Below are positions 8,624 to 18,361 of a stretch of 37,439 nt of DNA, in pieces (position 1 is the first letter of the stretch; each line of letters starts with the position of its first letter). Under the pieces are notes generated by a model. The model did not search any database and was not told the DNA's origin. It saw only the letters and a program-made list of their open reading frames with translations. The stretch is from the NCBI GenBank assembly GCA_003278445.1, contig QCFD01000007.1:1-37439 (forward strand), given 5' to 3'. The position numbers were made by a program, and so were the translations under genes. The stretch is from Prochlorococcus sp. AG-363-B05. Lineage in GTDB: Bacteria; Cyanobacteriota; Cyanobacteriia; PCC-6307; Cyanobiaceae.

Positions 8624-8992
8624 TTAAAAGTTCAAGCCTGCCATTCTGGCAGCTTCGGCTAGAGCTTTAACCCTGCCATGATAGATGTTCCCACCTCTGT
8701 CAAAGATAACTTGTTTGATGCCTTTTGATAAAGCTTTTTTTGCAACAAGCTCTCCCACTGCTGTAGATGCATCACAACTTGCAGCATTAGCTTTTAGAGA
8801 AGCTTTCAAGTCTTTATCGAGGGTTGACGCTGCACATATAGTGTTTTGAGCATCATCATCAATGATTTGAGCATATATGTGGTTATTAGAACGAAAAACA
8901 GCAAGTCTTGGTCGAGCTTCTGTTCCGCTTAAGTTCCTTCTTAAGCGTTTATGTCGTTTTTGGGTCTGTTGTTTTCTAGAAAGTGTTGACAT
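8624..8992 (-). CDS. rplR: 50S ribosomal protein L18
   Basis: 5S rRNA-binding protein of the central protuberance. It has 122 residues. The N-terminal basic helix ([20 protein letters not shown]) is followed by [20 protein letters not shown] and the C-terminal [20 protein letters not shown]. Length and order (rplF-rplR-rpsE) are standard. Confidence 0.97.
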   Translation of the reverse strand: MSTLSRKQQTQKRHKRLRRNLSGTEARPRLAVFRSNNHIYAQIIDDDAQNTICAASTLDKDLKASLKANAASCDASTAVGELVAKKALSKGIKQVIFDRGGNIYHGRVKALAEAARMAGLNF

Positions 8993-9027
8993 GACTTAAA
9001 AAATTAAAAAAAAATAAATAGGCAAAT

Positions 9028-9567
9028 TTAAGCTTTGCCAGATTTACCAGCTTTTCTAATAATCTCTTCTCCTTCATATTTTATTCCTTTTCCTTTATAA
9101 GGTTCTGGTGGTCTAATAGCTCTTATTTTTGCAGCTTCATTACCAACTAATTCTTTATCAGGTCCAGTAACAATAACATTTGTATTGTTTTCAACTTTAA
9201 AAGTTATTCCTTCTGGAGGAACGACCTCAACTGGATGACTATAACCTGCACTAACAACAAGAGTTTTTCCTTTTACTTGAGCCCTGGAACCAACACCTAC
9301 AATCTCAAGTTTTTTTGTAAAACCATTACTAACTCCCTCAACCATATTAGCTACAAGAGATCTGCATAATCCATGCATTTCTCTGGACTTTCTCTTTTCA
9401 TCTAAAGGTTTAACGACAATAGAATTGTCATTTTTACTAAGGCTAACTCCATCAGGAAGTGTTCGCTGTAATTGCCCTTTAGGACCTTTGACAGTGATTG
9501 AAAGGCCTTCTAATTTTACATCTACCTTTTCAGGAAGGGAGATTGGTCTTTTTCCAGTACGAGACAT
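9028..9567 (-). CDS. rplF: 50S ribosomal protein L6
   Basis: Large-subunit protein near the factor-binding site. Its 179 residues form the two repeated L6 domains, starting [20 protein letters not shown]. The C-terminal signature is [20 protein letters not shown] at about 152-171. It is separated from rpsH by 13 bases and from rplR by 35. Confidence 0.97.
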   Translation of the reverse strand: MSRTGKRPISLPEKVDVKLEGLSITVKGPKGQLQRTLPDGVSLSKNDNSIVVKPLDEKRKSREMHGLCRSLVANMVEGVSNGFTKKLEIVGVGSRAQVKGKTLVVSAGYSHPVEVVPPEGITFKVENNTNVIVTGPDKELVGNEAAKIRAIRPPEPYKGKGIKYEGEEIIRKAGKSGKA

Positions 9568-9580
9568 AATAGATAACTAA

Positions 9581-9982
9581 TCAACAGACGTAGCAGAGGA
9601 CTTCTCCTCCAACACCTTGCTTACGAGCATCACGATCACTCATGACTCCCTTAGAGGTTGAGATTATTGCCACTCCGAGCCCTCCTAAAACCTTAGGTAA
9701 TCCTCGAGTGTTTTTATAAATCCTCAGCCCAGGTTTACTAACTCGCTGCATTGAACGAATAATGGGTGACCGATGCTTACCGGTATATTTCAATCCAAGA
9801 ATGAGTTGCTTTCGAAAGCCTTCTCCTTCTTCATTGATTTCTGAAATAAATCCCTCACTCTGAAGAACCTTAGCGATACTAAGAGACATTCTTGAAGCAG
9901 GGACTTTGGTTTTTTCATGACGTTTCTCACTTGCATTTCTTATACGAGTGAGCATGTCTGAAATTGGATCGTGGTTGGCCAT
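9581..9982 (-). CDS. rpsH: 30S ribosomal protein S8
   Basis: Primary 16S rRNA-binding protein and, in enteric bacteria, the translational repressor of the spc operon. It has 133 residues. The start [17 protein letters not shown] and the C-terminal [17 protein letters not shown] with GGEVLCYVC are characteristic. No S14 gene (rpsN) lies between rplE and rpsH, unlike the enteric order. Whether S8 regulates this operon cannot be told from the sequence. Confidence 0.97.
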   Translation of the reverse strand: MANHDPISDMLTRIRNASEKRHEKTKVPASRMSLSIAKVLQSEGFISEINEEGEGFRKQLILGLKYTGKHRSPIIRSMQRVSKPGLRIYKNTRGLPKVLGGLGVAIISTSKGVMSDRDARKQGVGGEVLCYVC

Positions 9983-10001
9983 AGTATTTAGCTAATCAAA
10001 C

Positions 10002-10541
10002 TCATTTTTTACGGAAAGGCATTCCCATTTCACTAAGAAGAGCCTTACCTTGTTCATCAGAGGAAGCACTGGTCACAATCGTGATATCCATGCCTCTAAT
10101 AGTGTCAACTTTGTCAAAAGTAATCTCAGGGAAAATAAGTTGTTCTTTGACGCCAATGGTGTAATTCCCTCGGCCATCAAAGCTTTTTGGATTCACACCA
10201 CGAAAATCTCTGATTCTTGGAAGCGCCAAATTAATAAACCTTTCCAAGAATGCATACATACGATCACCTCTAAGTGTGACCGAGCAACCTATAGCCATTC
10301 CTTCTCTGATCTTAAAAGTAGCAATTGCTTTCTTTGCCCTTGTCACAAGAGCTTTTTGCCCTGAAATTGTTGCCATTTCAGCTAGAGAAGCTTCTAGAGC
10401 CTTTGAATTCTGTGCAGCTTCACCAAGTCCTCTGTTTAAAGTGACTTTTTGCACCTTAGGAACTTGATGAACATTTTTGAGACCAAGATCTTTTAGAAGC
10501 TTTGATCTGATTGTCTCTCGATAACGTGTTTTTAGTGACAT
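10002..10541 (-). CDS. rplE: 50S ribosomal protein L5
   Basis: 5S rRNA-binding protein of the central protuberance that also touches P-site tRNA. The 179 residues include [38 protein letters not shown] and [18 protein letters not shown]. The ATG has no clear Shine-Dalgarno sequence. It is preceded, after six bases, by a run of seven U residues belonging to the hairpin at 10547-10577, so its expression may depend on read-through of that element. Confidence 0.97.
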   Translation of the reverse strand: MSLKTRYRETIRSKLLKDLGLKNVHQVPKVQKVTLNRGLGEAAQNSKALEASLAEMATISGQKALVTRAKKAIATFKIREGMAIGCSVTLRGDRMYAFLERFINLALPRIRDFRGVNPKSFDGRGNYTIGVKEQLIFPEITFDKVDTIRGMDITIVTSASSDEQGKALLSEMGMPFRKK

Positions 10542-10546
10542 GGCTG

Positions 10547-10577
10547 AAAAAAATTAATTCTGGTCGTGGTCAGAATT
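10547..10577 (-). terminator. Hairpin plus U tract between rplX and rplE
   Basis: On the minus strand AATTCTG (10577-10571) pairs perfectly with CAGAATT (10562-10556) around an eight-base loop. Two A residues and then seven T residues (10553-10547) follow. This has the shape of a Rho-independent terminator, though the stem is short and AT-rich, so termination would be partial. It lies in the unusually long 88-base gap between two ribosomal protein genes, where full termination would not be expected. Attenuation or an mRNA processing site is the likelier role. Confidence 0.45.
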
Positions 10578-10629
10578 CAATTAGGGAAAGAAAGTCTGCT
10601 TTAGTTAATTCAGACAAAGGAATAGTGAA

Positions 10630-10986
10630 TTAATCAATTAATTCCCCTGTCTTCTTTAATCGTCGTTTCTTGGATCCATCTTTATCTACAAAAATTTCAA
10701 CCTTGCTAGCTACTTTTTCTTTAGTTGAGTAGATCATGACATTGGAGGCATGCAAAGAAGCCTCATTTGTCTCTATTCGACCAGTTTCGCCTTCTTGTGT
10801 TGGTTTTACATGCTTTGTCCTTTGATTAATTCCTTTAACTACAACTCTATTTTCATAAGGAAGTGTTTGAAGCACTTCTCCTGTTTTCCCCTTGTCCTTT
10901 CCAGAAATAATCTGCACTGTATCTCCTTTACGAATCTTCATTTTGATCCGATCAGAAGAAGCTTTACTTGTTTTCGCTGCTGCCAT
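10630..10986 (-). CDS. rplX: 50S ribosomal protein L24
   Basis: Assembly-initiating protein of the large subunit. It has 118 residues. The KOW motif [18 protein letters not shown] lies at about 21-38, followed by [21 protein letters not shown] serine/lysine-rich N-terminal extension of about 15 residues precedes the core. An internal ATG at MKIRKGD (about residue 16) could be an alternative start. It follows rplN by only 2 bases. Confidence 0.96.
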   Translation of the reverse strand: MAAAKTSKASSDRIKMKIRKGDTVQIISGKDKGKTGEVLQTLPYENRVVVKGINQRTKHVKPTQEGETGRIETNEASLHASNVMIYSTKEKVASKVEIFVDKDGSKKRRLKKTGELID

Positions 10987-10988
10987 GA

Positions 10989-11354
10989 CTAAATAACCTC
11001 CGGAGCTAAGGAGACAATTTTGGTAAAATTACGTTCTCTCAATTCTCTCGCAACGGGACCAAATACCCGCGTCCCTCTGGGATTTTGATCATCATTAATA
11101 AGAACCGCAGCATTATCATCAAAGCGAATTGAATTCCCTGTCTCTCTTCGCATTGTTGCTCTAGTTCGAACTACTACTGCTTTCACAACGTCTGATTTTT
11201 TGACTCCCATATTTGGCATAGCATCTTTCACAGAGGCCACAATCACATCGCCTACATGGGCATAACGACGATTAGACCCTAAGACCCTAATACATTGCAA
11301 TCGCTTAGCACCACTATTATCTGCAACGGTGAGAAATGTTTCTTGCTGAATCAT
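10989..11354 (-). CDS. rplN: 50S ribosomal protein L14
   Basis: Large-subunit protein at the subunit interface that contacts L19 and 16S rRNA. Its 121 residues start [20 protein letters not shown] and include the family signature around [14 protein letters not shown] and the C-terminal [19 protein letters not shown]. The start overlaps the rpsQ stop by four bases (ATGA), which suggests translational coupling. Confidence 0.97.
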   Translation of the reverse strand: MIQQETFLTVADNSGAKRLQCIRVLGSNRRYAHVGDVIVASVKDAMPNMGVKKSDVVKAVVVRTRATMRRETGNSIRFDDNAAVLINDDQNPRGTRVFGPVARELRERNFTKIVSLAPEVI

Positions 11355-11617
11355 TTTGCGGCCTCCTTAGATTTCATACCCTTAACCAGAACATCGCTAA
11401 CAGTCCATCGCTTATGTGCACTCATAGGAGGTGACTCTTTAATCCGAACTCTGTCTCCCACTTTGCAATGATTATCTTCATCATGAGCTTTATATCGTGT
11501 AGTACGACTAATAATTTTTTTGTAGATAGGATGTGGAAATCGATTCTCCACTGCAACTACAACAGTCTTTTGCATTTTGTCACTGACAACAGTGCCGACC
11601 ATTTCCTTAAGTGCCAT
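11351..11617 (-). CDS. rpsQ: 30S ribosomal protein S17
   Basis: Primary 16S rRNA-binding OB-fold protein. I chose the start at [20 protein letters not shown], giving 88 residues. The frame is open 14 codons further upstream to 11659, but that would overlap rpmC and add residues not seen in the family. [19 protein letters not shown] and [18 protein letters not shown] are conserved S17 segments. It overlaps rplN by four bases. Confidence 0.95.
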   Translation of the reverse strand: MALKEMVGTVVSDKMQKTVVVAVENRFPHPIYKKIISRTTRYKAHDEDNHCKVGDRVRIKESPPMSAHKRWTVSDVLVKGMKSKEAAK

Positions 11618-11627
11618 AACTAAAAAA

Positions 11628-11840
11628 TCAAGATGATGTGTTTGAGCGGCTTCGCTCATTAGAAACCGTTAAAAGTTGAGCTAATTCGATTCGTGCTTCT
11701 TTAAAACGGTGAGTTTTAGCTAGCTGTCTAGTAGCTTGCTTGAAACGAAGATCAAAAAGTTCTTTGCGAAGATTTTCAATCTTTTCTGATATCTCGGAAT
11801 CAGAGAGATTCCTTACATCTTTCGTAATTGTTTTGCTCAT
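11628..11840 (-). CDS. rpmC: 50S ribosomal protein L29
   Basis: Small helical protein near the peptide exit tunnel, beside L23. It has 70 residues. The core [20 protein letters not shown] and [20 protein letters not shown] is typical of the two-helix L29 fold. Its ATG overlaps the rplP stop by four bases. The C-terminal Ser/Asn/Arg tail after residue 60 is poorly conserved. Confidence 0.96.
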   Translation of the reverse strand: MSKTITKDVRNLSDSEISEKIENLRKELFDLRFKQATRQLAKTHRFKEARIELAQLLTVSNERSRSNTSS

Positions 11841-12322
11841 GATGGTGACTCCGAATCATCTACTGTAACTGGCGTTTTAGCAGGTTTATAATTTCCCTTA
11901 TTAAGATCTTCCTCTAGGGAAATAAATTTTGTTTTTACTGGCAACTTGTATTGAGCAAGACGCATTGCCTCTTTTGCAATTTCCTCTGTAATTTCTTCTC
12001 CACCCATTTCAAACAAGATTCGACCAGGCTTGACAACTGCAACCCAAAACTCTGGATTACCTTTACCAGATCCCATTCTTGTTTCAGCAGGCCTCATAGT
12101 TACTGGCTTGTCGGGGAAAATACGGATCCAAATCTGTCCTCCCCTTTTGACATAACGAGTCATAGCTCGTCTACTCGCCTCGATTTGCCTTGAGGTAACC
12201 CACCCGCAATCTTGAGCTTGCAATGCAAACTGACCAAAAGCGATTTTGTTACCTCTAGTAGCAACGCCGCGCATACGGCCTCTTTGTTGTTTACGAAATT
12301 TGGTTCTTTTGGGACTAAGCAT
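11837..12322 (-). CDS. rplP: 50S ribosomal protein L16
   Basis: Large-subunit protein that helps place the A-site tRNA. The core spans residues 1-135: [19 protein letters not shown] at the start, then [20 protein letters not shown] and [21 protein letters not shown] tail of about 25 residues rich in Pro, Asp and Ser ([13 protein letters not shown]) makes it longer than the usual 135-145 residues. It sits between rpsC and rpmC. Confidence 0.97.
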   Translation of the reverse strand: MLSPKRTKFRKQQRGRMRGVATRGNKIAFGQFALQAQDCGWVTSRQIEASRRAMTRYVKRGGQIWIRIFPDKPVTMRPAETRMGSGKGNPEFWVAVVKPGRILFEMGGEEITEEIAKEAMRLAQYKLPVKTKFISLEEDLNKGNYKPAKTPVTVDDSESPS

Positions 12323-12334
12323 GATTAAAACTCC

Positions 12335-13069
12335 TTATTTACCTTCATTAGAACGATCCTCAAATTGTTGAGGTCTTCGATTCCCCCTATTGCGTCTAGG
12401 AGAAGACCCAACAGGTAATGGCTGTTCTTCTTTAGGAAGAACTTCACCTTTGAAAACCCATACTTTGATTCCTAAAACTCCATAGGTTGTACTTGCTACT
12501 TTGGTTGCATAATCAATTTCTGCTCTCAAAGTATGCAAAGGGACTCTTCCTTCACGTGTCCATTCAGAACGTGCGATTTCCGCTCCATTCAACCTTCCAC
12601 CAACTTGTATCTTCAGTCCTAAGACGCCAGCTCTTTGTGCTCTTTGAACAGCCATTCGAATCGTACGTCTAAATGCTACACGCTTCTCAAGTTGCTGAGC
12701 AATATATTCTGCAAGCAGAAAAGCATCAGCATCAACTTTTTCTACTTCCACAACGTTGATACGTACTTGTCGATTTCTATCACCAATTGTTTTTTGAATA
12801 CCAGATCTGAGTTCTTCAATACCACTTCCTTGCCTACCAACAATTACTCCAGGCCTAGCAGTTTTCAACTCGACCTCAAGTTGATCTGCTTTTCGAGCAA
12901 TCAACACATCACTTATCCCTGCTGCAACATACTTTTTCTTGATAAAAGTACGAATTCGGTCATCTTCTTGAAGTAGTAAAGGATAAGTTTTACTAGGTGC
13001 GTACCACTTAGAACGATGCTCTTGGGTGATACCAAGTCTAATACCAGTGGGGTGAATTTTATGTCCCAT
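12335..13069 (-). CDS. rpsC: 30S ribosomal protein S3
   Basis: Small-subunit head protein forming part of the mRNA entry channel. The 244 residues open [20 protein letters not shown]. The type II KH domain carries the GxxG-like loop in [19 protein letters not shown] at about 73-91. The C-terminal S3 domain has [20 protein letters not shown] and [18 protein letters not shown] basic, Asn/Arg-rich tail follows. Its start overlaps the rplV stop by one base (TGATG). Confidence 0.97.
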   Translation of the reverse strand: MGHKIHPTGIRLGITQEHRSKWYAPSKTYPLLLQEDDRIRTFIKKKYVAAGISDVLIARKADQLEVELKTARPGVIVGRQGSGIEELRSGIQKTIGDRNRQVRINVVEVEKVDADAFLLAEYIAQQLEKRVAFRRTIRMAVQRAQRAGVLGLKIQVGGRLNGAEIARSEWTREGRVPLHTLRAEIDYATKVASTTYGVLGIKVWVFKGEVLPKEEQPLPVGSSPRRNRGNRRPQQFEDRSNEGK

Positions 13070-13449
13070 CAGTCTGAGTCCTCAGAATTGGTTGATTGAT
13101 TGGCCGAAACAGAAATACTGATGTGGCATGTCTGCTTCTTAATAGCAAATGCTCTGCCTTGAGCTCTAGGCCGATAACGTTTCATCGGTGGGCCCATATC
13201 AGCAGTAGCAGTGGTAATTACCAAAGAAGAAGGATCAAGACCAAGATTGTTTTCCGCATTAGCAACAGCTGAGCGCAATACCTTAGTTATTGGTTCCGTT
13301 GATCGATAAGGCATAAATTCAAGCATGATTAATGCATCTCTATAAGTTCTTCCTCTTATTTGATCAAGAACACGTCGTACTTTTGACGCAGATCCGCGAA
13401 TGTAACGCCCATGGGCTTGGGCTGCAGTTTTAGTAGATGAAGTAGTCAT
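13069..13449 (-). CDS. rplV: 50S ribosomal protein L22
   Basis: Large-subunit protein lining the exit tunnel. Its 126 residues include [39 protein letters not shown] and the tunnel-loop region [17 protein letters not shown]. The tail [12 protein letters not shown] is acidic and unusual for the tip but common in picocyanobacteria. It starts 2 bases after rpsS. Confidence 0.97.
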   Translation of the reverse strand: MTTSSTKTAAQAHGRYIRGSASKVRRVLDQIRGRTYRDALIMLEFMPYRSTEPITKVLRSAVANAENNLGLDPSSLVITTATADMGPPMKRYRPRAQGRAFAIKKQTCHISISVSANQSTNSEDSD

Positions 13450-13451
13450 GA

Positions 13452-13727
13452 TTAACGTGCTCCTTTTTTATCTCTGATGTGACCTCTGTAGGTTCGAGTT
13501 GGAGCAAATTCACCTAATTTGTGTCCAACCATTTGCTCAGTTATAAAAACAGGTATGTGGCTCTTCCCATTGTGAACAGCAATTGTATGGCCAATCATCA
13601 TTGGCAAAATTGTTGAAGCTCTGGACCAAGTTTTGATGACAGCTTTATCATCATTAGAGTTTTGCTTCTCAATTTTACGAAGCAAACTGTCTGAAATAAA
13701 AGGCCCTTTTTTAAGTGAACGTCCCAT
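13452..13727 (-). CDS. rpsS: 30S ribosomal protein S19
   Basis: Small-subunit head protein that pairs with S13 and contacts tRNA in the A site. Its 91 residues start [20 protein letters not shown] and include the signatures [20 protein letters not shown] and [15 protein letters not shown]. The order rplB-rpsS-rplV is standard. Confidence 0.97.
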   Translation of the reverse strand: MGRSLKKGPFISDSLLRKIEKQNSNDDKAVIKTWSRASTILPMMIGHTIAVHNGKSHIPVFITEQMVGHKLGEFAPTRTYRGHIRDKKGAR

Positions 13728-13762
13728 AACGATTTAAAAGAATTGGTAAAGAAAGATAGAAA

Positions 13763-14626
13763 TCATGAATCGCGACCTCCTCTACTACGTTTAGATACTC
13801 GGCGACGTTTTCGAAGAACGTACTTGTTACTAGGCTTATTCTTCTTCCTAGTTTTTAAACCAAGAGCTGCTTTACCCCAAGGAGTCACAGGGCCAGCACG
13901 ACCAACAGGTGCCTTACCTTCTCCTCCTCCATGTGGGTGATCACATGGATTCATAACACTTCCTCTAACTTGAGGTCGTCTGCCAAGCCATCTTCTCCTT
14001 CCAGCTTTTCCTAGGCTTGTATTTCTAATTTCAGAATTTCCCACCTCTCCAAGGGTCGCATAGCATTCTTTCCTTACCAAACGAACCTCAGTTGAGGGTA
14101 ATTTCAAAGCGACATACTCTCCTTCTTTAGCCATGACCTGGGCACTAGCTCCAGCCGTACGAACCATCTGTCCTCCTCGACCTGGATATAGCTCAACACA
14201 ATGAACACTAGAACCTAAAGGCATTGAAGAAAGTGGTAAAGCATTACCAGTTTCAATTGGTGCATCTGGACCTGAAATAACTTCTTGGCCAACAGTTATA
14301 CCTGCAGGAGCAAGAATATATCTCTTCTCTCCATCAGAGTAAAAGAGCAAAGCAAGTCTTGCATTGCGATGAGGGTCATAGTGTATTGCAGCCACCTTGG
14401 CGGAAACACCATGCTTGTTTCGACGAAAATCAACAATCCTATATAACCTTTTATGCCCCCCTCCTCTATGTCTACAAGTAATTACTCCTCTATTATTACG
14501 ACCTTTCTTTCGATGCTTAGATACGACGAGTGAGCGTTCAGGTTTACTAGAGGTAACTTCACTAAAATCAGTTACTACTCTCGTACGAGTACCAGGGGTA
14601 TAAGGTTTGAAACTTCTTATTGCCAT
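13763..14626 (-). CDS. rplB: 50S ribosomal protein L2
   Basis: One of the oldest ribosomal proteins, needed for subunit joining and peptidyl transferase activity. I start it at [14 protein letters not shown], giving 287 residues. The frame is open 35 codons upstream, but that part overlaps rplW and has no L2 similarity. The conserved [14 protein letters not shown], holding the histidine implicated in peptidyl transfer, is near residues 223-236. The tail [15 protein letters not shown] is basic. It starts 4 bases after rplW. Confidence 0.97.
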   Translation of the reverse strand: MAIRSFKPYTPGTRTRVVTDFSEVTSSKPERSLVVSKHRKKGRNNRGVITCRHRGGGHKRLYRIVDFRRNKHGVSAKVAAIHYDPHRNARLALLFYSDGEKRYILAPAGITVGQEVISGPDAPIETGNALPLSSMPLGSSVHCVELYPGRGGQMVRTAGASAQVMAKEGEYVALKLPSTEVRLVRKECYATLGEVGNSEIRNTSLGKAGRRRWLGRRPQVRGSVMNPCDHPHGGGEGKAPVGRAGPVTPWGKAALGLKTRKKNKPSNKYVLRKRRRVSKRSRGGRDS

Positions 14627-14630
14627 TGTT

Positions 14631-14942
14631 TTAAGCCTCCTCAGATTCTGGGAATAACTGGATGGAGTTGCCTTCTGCAAGGCGAACCACGGCCTTCTTG
14701 ACCTGTGCCCTCTTTCCAGAGAACCTACCAACTCTTCTACTTTTTCTTGGGGGGTTCATAGTACTTACACCAATAACCTTGACATCAAACATTTTCTCAA
14801 TAGCAGCTTTAATATCAGGCTTGGCAGATCTTGGATCAACTTCAAATGTGTACTGATTTAAATCCAAGGCTTTTGTAGCCTTCTCAGTGATTAAAGGACG
14901 CTTAATCACATCAGTGAGTCGCTTTTCAAAAAATTTAGTCAT
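14631..14942 (-). CDS. rplW: 50S ribosomal protein L23
   Basis: Tunnel-exit protein that docks trigger factor and signal recognition particle. From [18 protein letters not shown] it has 103 residues, with the family core [20 protein letters not shown] and the loop region [19 protein letters not shown]. Two nearby ATG codons (14948 and 14942) follow a strong AGGAGG. The second has the better spacing of nine bases and matches homologues. It overlaps the rplD end by eight bases. Confidence 0.94.
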   Translation of the reverse strand: MTKFFEKRLTDVIKRPLITEKATKALDLNQYTFEVDPRSAKPDIKAAIEKMFDVKVIGVSTMNPPRKSRRVGRFSGKRAQVKKAVVRLAEGNSIQLFPESEEA

Positions 14943-15570
14943 TACCATATACCTCCTGAATAGTTGATAATGCGTCTTCACCGATTACCAATGAATTGGC
15001 ATTGAGAAGGTCAAACACATTCAATTGATCAGCAGAGATAAGCTTGATTTTTTCTAAGTTTCTAATTGAACGTTTAATGATCTCTGAAGGACGATTGAGA
15101 ATAATTAAGACTTTTCCATCTGAATCAATTCCTACCCTCTTAAGTACAGAAACAATTTCGCTTGTTTTAGGAACCTCAAGTTTTGATCCGAAGTCTTTAA
15201 TTATTTTTGCATCTGAAATTCTAGTCATTAGAGCAGTACGAAGAGCTAGTCTTCGTTCCTTCCTATTCATGTCCAAATTATATTTCCGAGGTTTAGGACC
15301 AAATGTAATACCACCCCCTGGACGAAGAGGAGTTCTAATTGAACCTTGCCTGGCTCTACCTGTCCCCTTTTGCTTATAGGGTTTACGACCACCTCCTCTA
15401 ACCTCAGATCTCGTCAAAGTACTTACAGTACCTTGACGACTATGAGCCTGTTGGCGCAAAACAGCTCGATGCAATAGATCTACTGCCGTGGATTCCTTAG
15501 CAGTTTTCAAATCAATTGATAATTCGCCAGATTCTTTGCCTTGCCAATCAAAAACTGTACAGTTAGCCAT
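14935..15570 (-). CDS. rplD: 50S ribosomal protein L4
   Basis: Large-subunit protein whose long loop lines the exit tunnel; in E. coli it represses its own operon. The 211 residues carry the tunnel-loop segment around [19 protein letters not shown] and [18 protein letters not shown]. Two consecutive ATG codons follow AGGAGG. I chose the second, six bases away and fitting homologues ([13 protein letters not shown]); the first, at 15573, is possible. Its start overlaps the rplC stop by one base. Confidence 0.95.
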   Translation of the reverse strand: MANCTVFDWQGKESGELSIDLKTAKESTAVDLLHRAVLRQQAHSRQGTVSTLTRSEVRGGGRKPYKQKGTGRARQGSIRTPLRPGGGITFGPKPRKYNLDMNRKERRLALRTALMTRISDAKIIKDFGSKLEVPKTSEIVSVLKRVGIDSDGKVLIILNRPSEIIKRSIRNLEKIKLISADQLNVFDLLNANSLVIGEDALSTIQEVYGND

Positions 15571-16226
15571 CATTTACCTCCTTGCTGGGTGGAGAAGCCA
15601 ACTCTTTTGGCAGGTCTTATGTTTAAAAGAGATCCAGGCTTACCTGGAACAGATCCTTTGACTACTAGTAGATTTTGATCATTATCTATCTTTAGAATTT
15701 CAAGGCCTCTCGTGGTTACTTTTTTACCACCCATACGACCTGCCATTCTCTTCCCAGGATAAACACGACCAGGAGTTGTTCCAGCTCCAGTTGAACCAGG
15801 TAATCGATGATTCTTTGAACCGTGGCTCATAGGGCCTCGACTAAACCCATGTCGCTTTTGATAACCTGCAAAGCCTCTACCCATAGTGTCACCACTAACA
15901 TCAACCTTTTGACCTTTTTCGAAATCACCGACTGTTATTGAAGCACCAAGTTCAAATTCAGTTGAATTTTCAACTCTGTATTCTCGAAGATGACGCAAAA
16001 GGTCATCTCCAGATTTTGAAAGATGACCTTTAGAAGGCTTGTTGATTAGTTTTTCACGAATCAATTCAAAACCTATCTGTACAGCGGCATAGCCATCTGT
16101 ATCAGCAGACTTCAATTGAGTTATTCGACAGGGGCCCGCTTCGATCAAAGTGACTGGAACGGCTCTGCCTTGATCATCGAAGAGTTGGGACATACCCAAC
16201 TTCTTTCCTAAGATTCCTAAAGACAT
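15570..16226 (-). CDS. rplC: 50S ribosomal protein L3
   Basis: Early assembly protein near the peptidyl transferase centre, and the first gene of this cluster. Its 218 residues start [20 protein letters not shown] and contain [20 protein letters not shown], the long loop that reaches the active site. The S10 gene rpsJ, first in enteric S10 operons, is absent, as in other cyanobacteria where it sits with tufA. No Shine-Dalgarno sequence is seen before the ATG. The promoter should lie in 16227-16320, but I cannot fix it. Confidence 0.97.
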   Translation of the reverse strand: MSLGILGKKLGMSQLFDDQGRAVPVTLIEAGPCRITQLKSADTDGYAAVQIGFELIREKLINKPSKGHLSKSGDDLLRHLREYRVENSTEFELGASITVGDFEKGQKVDVSGDTMGRGFAGYQKRHGFSRGPMSHGSKNHRLPGSTGAGTTPGRVYPGKRMAGRMGGKKVTTRGLEILKIDNDQNLLVVKGSVPGKPGSLLNIRPAKRVGFSTQQGGK

Positions 16227-16595
16227 GAGTTAAAAAACGCCAGCAAAAATGTCTATCTGTACTAAAGAAAGACTTTAAATCTGAATAAATCGCCTATCTA
16301 GCCAAAAAAGTTGAATTTAATTTTAAGTTCAATTAATTTGGAAAATGCTAGCGACAATCAGGTGGCTGAGACTTTTTTAAACTTTTCAGAAAGTTTAACT
16401 AGTATCTCGACAAAAGAACATTCATTCTTCTGTTCTGACCAAAAAGACCAAACGCAAACGTCTAGTCTGCTCAAGCATCTAGAGGCCCGGCTAGCGGGCG
16501 GGCATAGAAAAGCTTTAGCAACTTATAAGATTACACCACTATCGCCCATTTTGTGTGATGCTTCACTTGAATACGATTAAGAATTTGATTTAAGG
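16227..16595. other. Intergenic region between rplC and ndhN
   Basis: This 369-base divergent region must hold the promoters of the ribosomal cluster (leftwards) and of ndhN (rightwards), but I cannot place either with confidence. A GC-rich hairpin is visible at 16485-16499: GCCCG, five-base loop GCTAG, CGGGC, with no U tract on either side. It stands out in AT-rich surroundings. An 89-codon plus-strand frame with a TTG start (16311-16580) crosses it, but it resembles no protein I know. Confidence 0.5.
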
Positions 16596-17060
16596 ATGCC
16601 TTTATTACTCTCTGGTCAGAAATTTCGCACTGATCTTGAATCATTTGGGTGTCTTGCAATACTTACTCCATTAGAAGGAGGAGCCGAAACTCGTCTACTT
16701 AGAAGACTTAGGGCTAGTGGTTATCAAACGCAGATAACATCTGCAAGAGGATTGGGTGATCCGGTCGTCTTTCTTACCCAATTACATGGCATTAGGCCCC
16801 CACATTTGGGTCATCAAAATGTTGGAAGGAATGGAGCCTTAGGAGAGGTTCAACAAGTTATTCCGCAATTAAATGAATTATTAATGGAAGATAAAACCTT
16901 AGTTCTCTGGTTATTAGAGGGACAAGTGTTATCAAAATCAGAGCTACTCTCAATCAATAATCTTTGCCAAAAAGAACCACGTATCAAAATTGTTATTGAA
17001 ATGGGAGGAGCTCGAAGTATCCAATGGGAACCTTTAAATGAATTCATCAATAGAAATTAG
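16596..17060 (+). CDS. ndhN: NAD(P)H-quinone oxidoreductase subunit N
   Basis: Peripheral-arm subunit found in the NDH-1 complexes of cyanobacteria and chloroplasts, which carry out respiration and cyclic electron flow on thylakoid membranes. The 154-residue protein starts [20 protein letters not shown] and contains [20 protein letters not shown] and [20 protein letters not shown], the blocks typical of NdhN. It has no membrane segments. It is followed after 12 bases by ldpA, so the two are probably co-transcribed. Confidence 0.93.
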   Translation: MPLLLSGQKFRTDLESFGCLAILTPLEGGAETRLLRRLRASGYQTQITSARGLGDPVVFLTQLHGIRPPHLGHQNVGRNGALGEVQQVIPQLNELLMEDKTLVLWLLEGQVLSKSELLSINNLCQKEPRIKIVIEMGGARSIQWEPLNEFINRN

Positions 17061-17072
17061 AACTTAATTAAG

Positions 17073-18095
17073 GTGATTCATACAAATTCCCTTTGTAATT
17101 CTGAAGCTCTCAAAAAAGGTAACTGGGTCAAATTAATTTGTGGTGCAAGTAATCAAGACTTAGCTTCCATAAATGATCTTTGCTCAATTTATGGAACTGC
17201 AGGTGTCCATTGCATTGACCTTGCTGCTGACGAAGCAGTTATCAATGCAGCTCGTAATGCTCTTGATTGGGTTTTCGAAACTCATGGGAAAAAGCCATGG
17301 CTGATGATCAGCTTGAGTGATGGAAAAGATGCACATTTTCGAAAAGCTTGGTTTAATCCAGATTTATGTCCTTCTAATTGCTTAAGACCCTGTCAAAATA
17401 TTTGTCCCGCTCACGCGATTGAAAACGAAGGTGGTGTAAAAGCCAGTAAATGTTATGGATGTGGCCGATGTATTGATACGTGCCCATTAGGGATCATTGA
17501 AGAAAAAGATCGAAGATTAACTCTGAAAGATTTTGCTCCTTTGTTAACAACGATCAAACCAGATGCAGTAGAAATTCATACTGCTCCAGGCAGAGCCAAA
17601 GAATTTGAAAAGACAATGAAGGAGATTTTCAAAGTCAATCTGGAGCTCAAGCGATTATCTGTAAGTTGTGGATTACAAGGACATGGAATCAATCATGAAA
17701 AATTAGCGGAAGAACTTTGGCTACGTCACAAATTCCTGAGGATTCATAATCAAAAACCTCTTTGGCAACTTGATGGGCGCAGGATGAGTGGAGATCTCGG
17801 AACAGGTGCAGCAAAGATTGCCGTAAAACTGTGGGAAAAAATACGCCCAATAGCCCCACCAGGACCCTTACAACTTGCTGGTGGAACCAATGAATCAACT
17901 ATTAATTATCTCCCAGAGATTAGTGGCCCTGAAGGAGTCGCATTTGGAGGTAAAGCAAGAAAAATAATCCAACCATGGTTAGAGGAGGCTCAACGAAAAC
18001 GAATGAGTCTTAGAGATTGGCCAGAAGGCTGGGAAGCAGCTCTTTCGGAGGCAAAAAAACTGATAAATCCTTGGCTCATAAGAAAATCTTCATAA
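17073..18095 (+). CDS. ldpA: LdpA-like iron-sulfur protein (circadian light input)
   Basis: LdpA in Synechococcus elongatus senses redox state and adjusts circadian period to light. This 340-residue protein has the two 4Fe-4S cysteine sets at about residues 104-138: CPSNCLRPCQNICP and then CYGCGRCIDTCP. They lie within the typical LdpA order of an N-terminal dihydropyrimidine-dehydrogenase-like part and a C-terminal part with LAGGTNESTINYLPE. The start is GTG at 17073, with AAGG just before it. Prochlorococcus clocks lack some core parts, so the circadian role is known for the family but not shown here. Confidence 0.85.
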   Translation: MIHTNSLCNSEALKKGNWVKLICGASNQDLASINDLCSIYGTAGVHCIDLAADEAVINAARNALDWVFETHGKKPWLMISLSDGKDAHFRKAWFNPDLCPSNCLRPCQNICPAHAIENEGGVKASKCYGCGRCIDTCPLGIIEEKDRRLTLKDFAPLLTTIKPDAVEIHTAPGRAKEFEKTMKEIFKVNLELKRLSVSCGLQGHGINHEKLAEELWLRHKFLRIHNQKPLWQLDGRRMSGDLGTGAAKIAVKLWEKIRPIAPPGPLQLAGGTNESTINYLPEISGPEGVAFGGKARKIIQPWLEEAQRKRMSLRDWPEGWEAALSEAKKLINPWLIRKSS

Positions 18096-18276
18096 TTGAA
18101 TGTTCCTAGCCACATCAGGCACACGAAAGCATCATTTGGATTGTATCAAGGAGAAATTTTTCGATTAACTAAAAAAGACTTGCTAAGGACATGACAGGAT
18201 TGAATCAAATATGCAATTATCTAAGAGAAAGAATCCAAATCTGTGGCTATCAATTCCTAAAACAGATGTGGAACAA

Positions 18277-18348
18277 TGGGCCGTCGCCAAGTGGTAAGGC
18301 ATCGGGTTTTGGTCTCGACATTCCTAGGTTCGAATCCTAGCGGCCCAG
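18277..18348 (+). tRNA. tRNA-Gln (anticodon UUG)
   Basis: A 72-base cloverleaf. The acceptor stem TGGGCCG pairs fully with CGGCCCA, starting with the U typical of glutamine tRNAs. The anticodon stem TCGGG/CTCGA holds the loop TTTTGGT, anticodon TTG. The T arm CTAGG-TTCGAAT-CCTAG is perfect. CCA is not encoded. The next gene starts only 13 bases downstream, with no terminator between. Confidence 0.96.
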
Positions 18349-18361
18349 TTTTCAACTTTTA

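Noticed and set aside
11618..11659. Longer rpsQ start overlapping rpmC
   Set aside because: The 14 extra residues do not belong to S17, and the ATG at 11617 fits family length and spacing.
14627..14731. Longer rplB start inside rplW
   Set aside because: The added 35 residues have no L2 similarity and fully overlap rplW; MAIRSFKP is the known L2 start.
16311..16580. Plus-strand 89-codon frame between rplC and ndhN
   Set aside because: It has a TTG start, no ribosome-binding site, no recognisable similarity, and an unusual GC-rich patch in the middle. It is more likely spacer and regulatory sequence.
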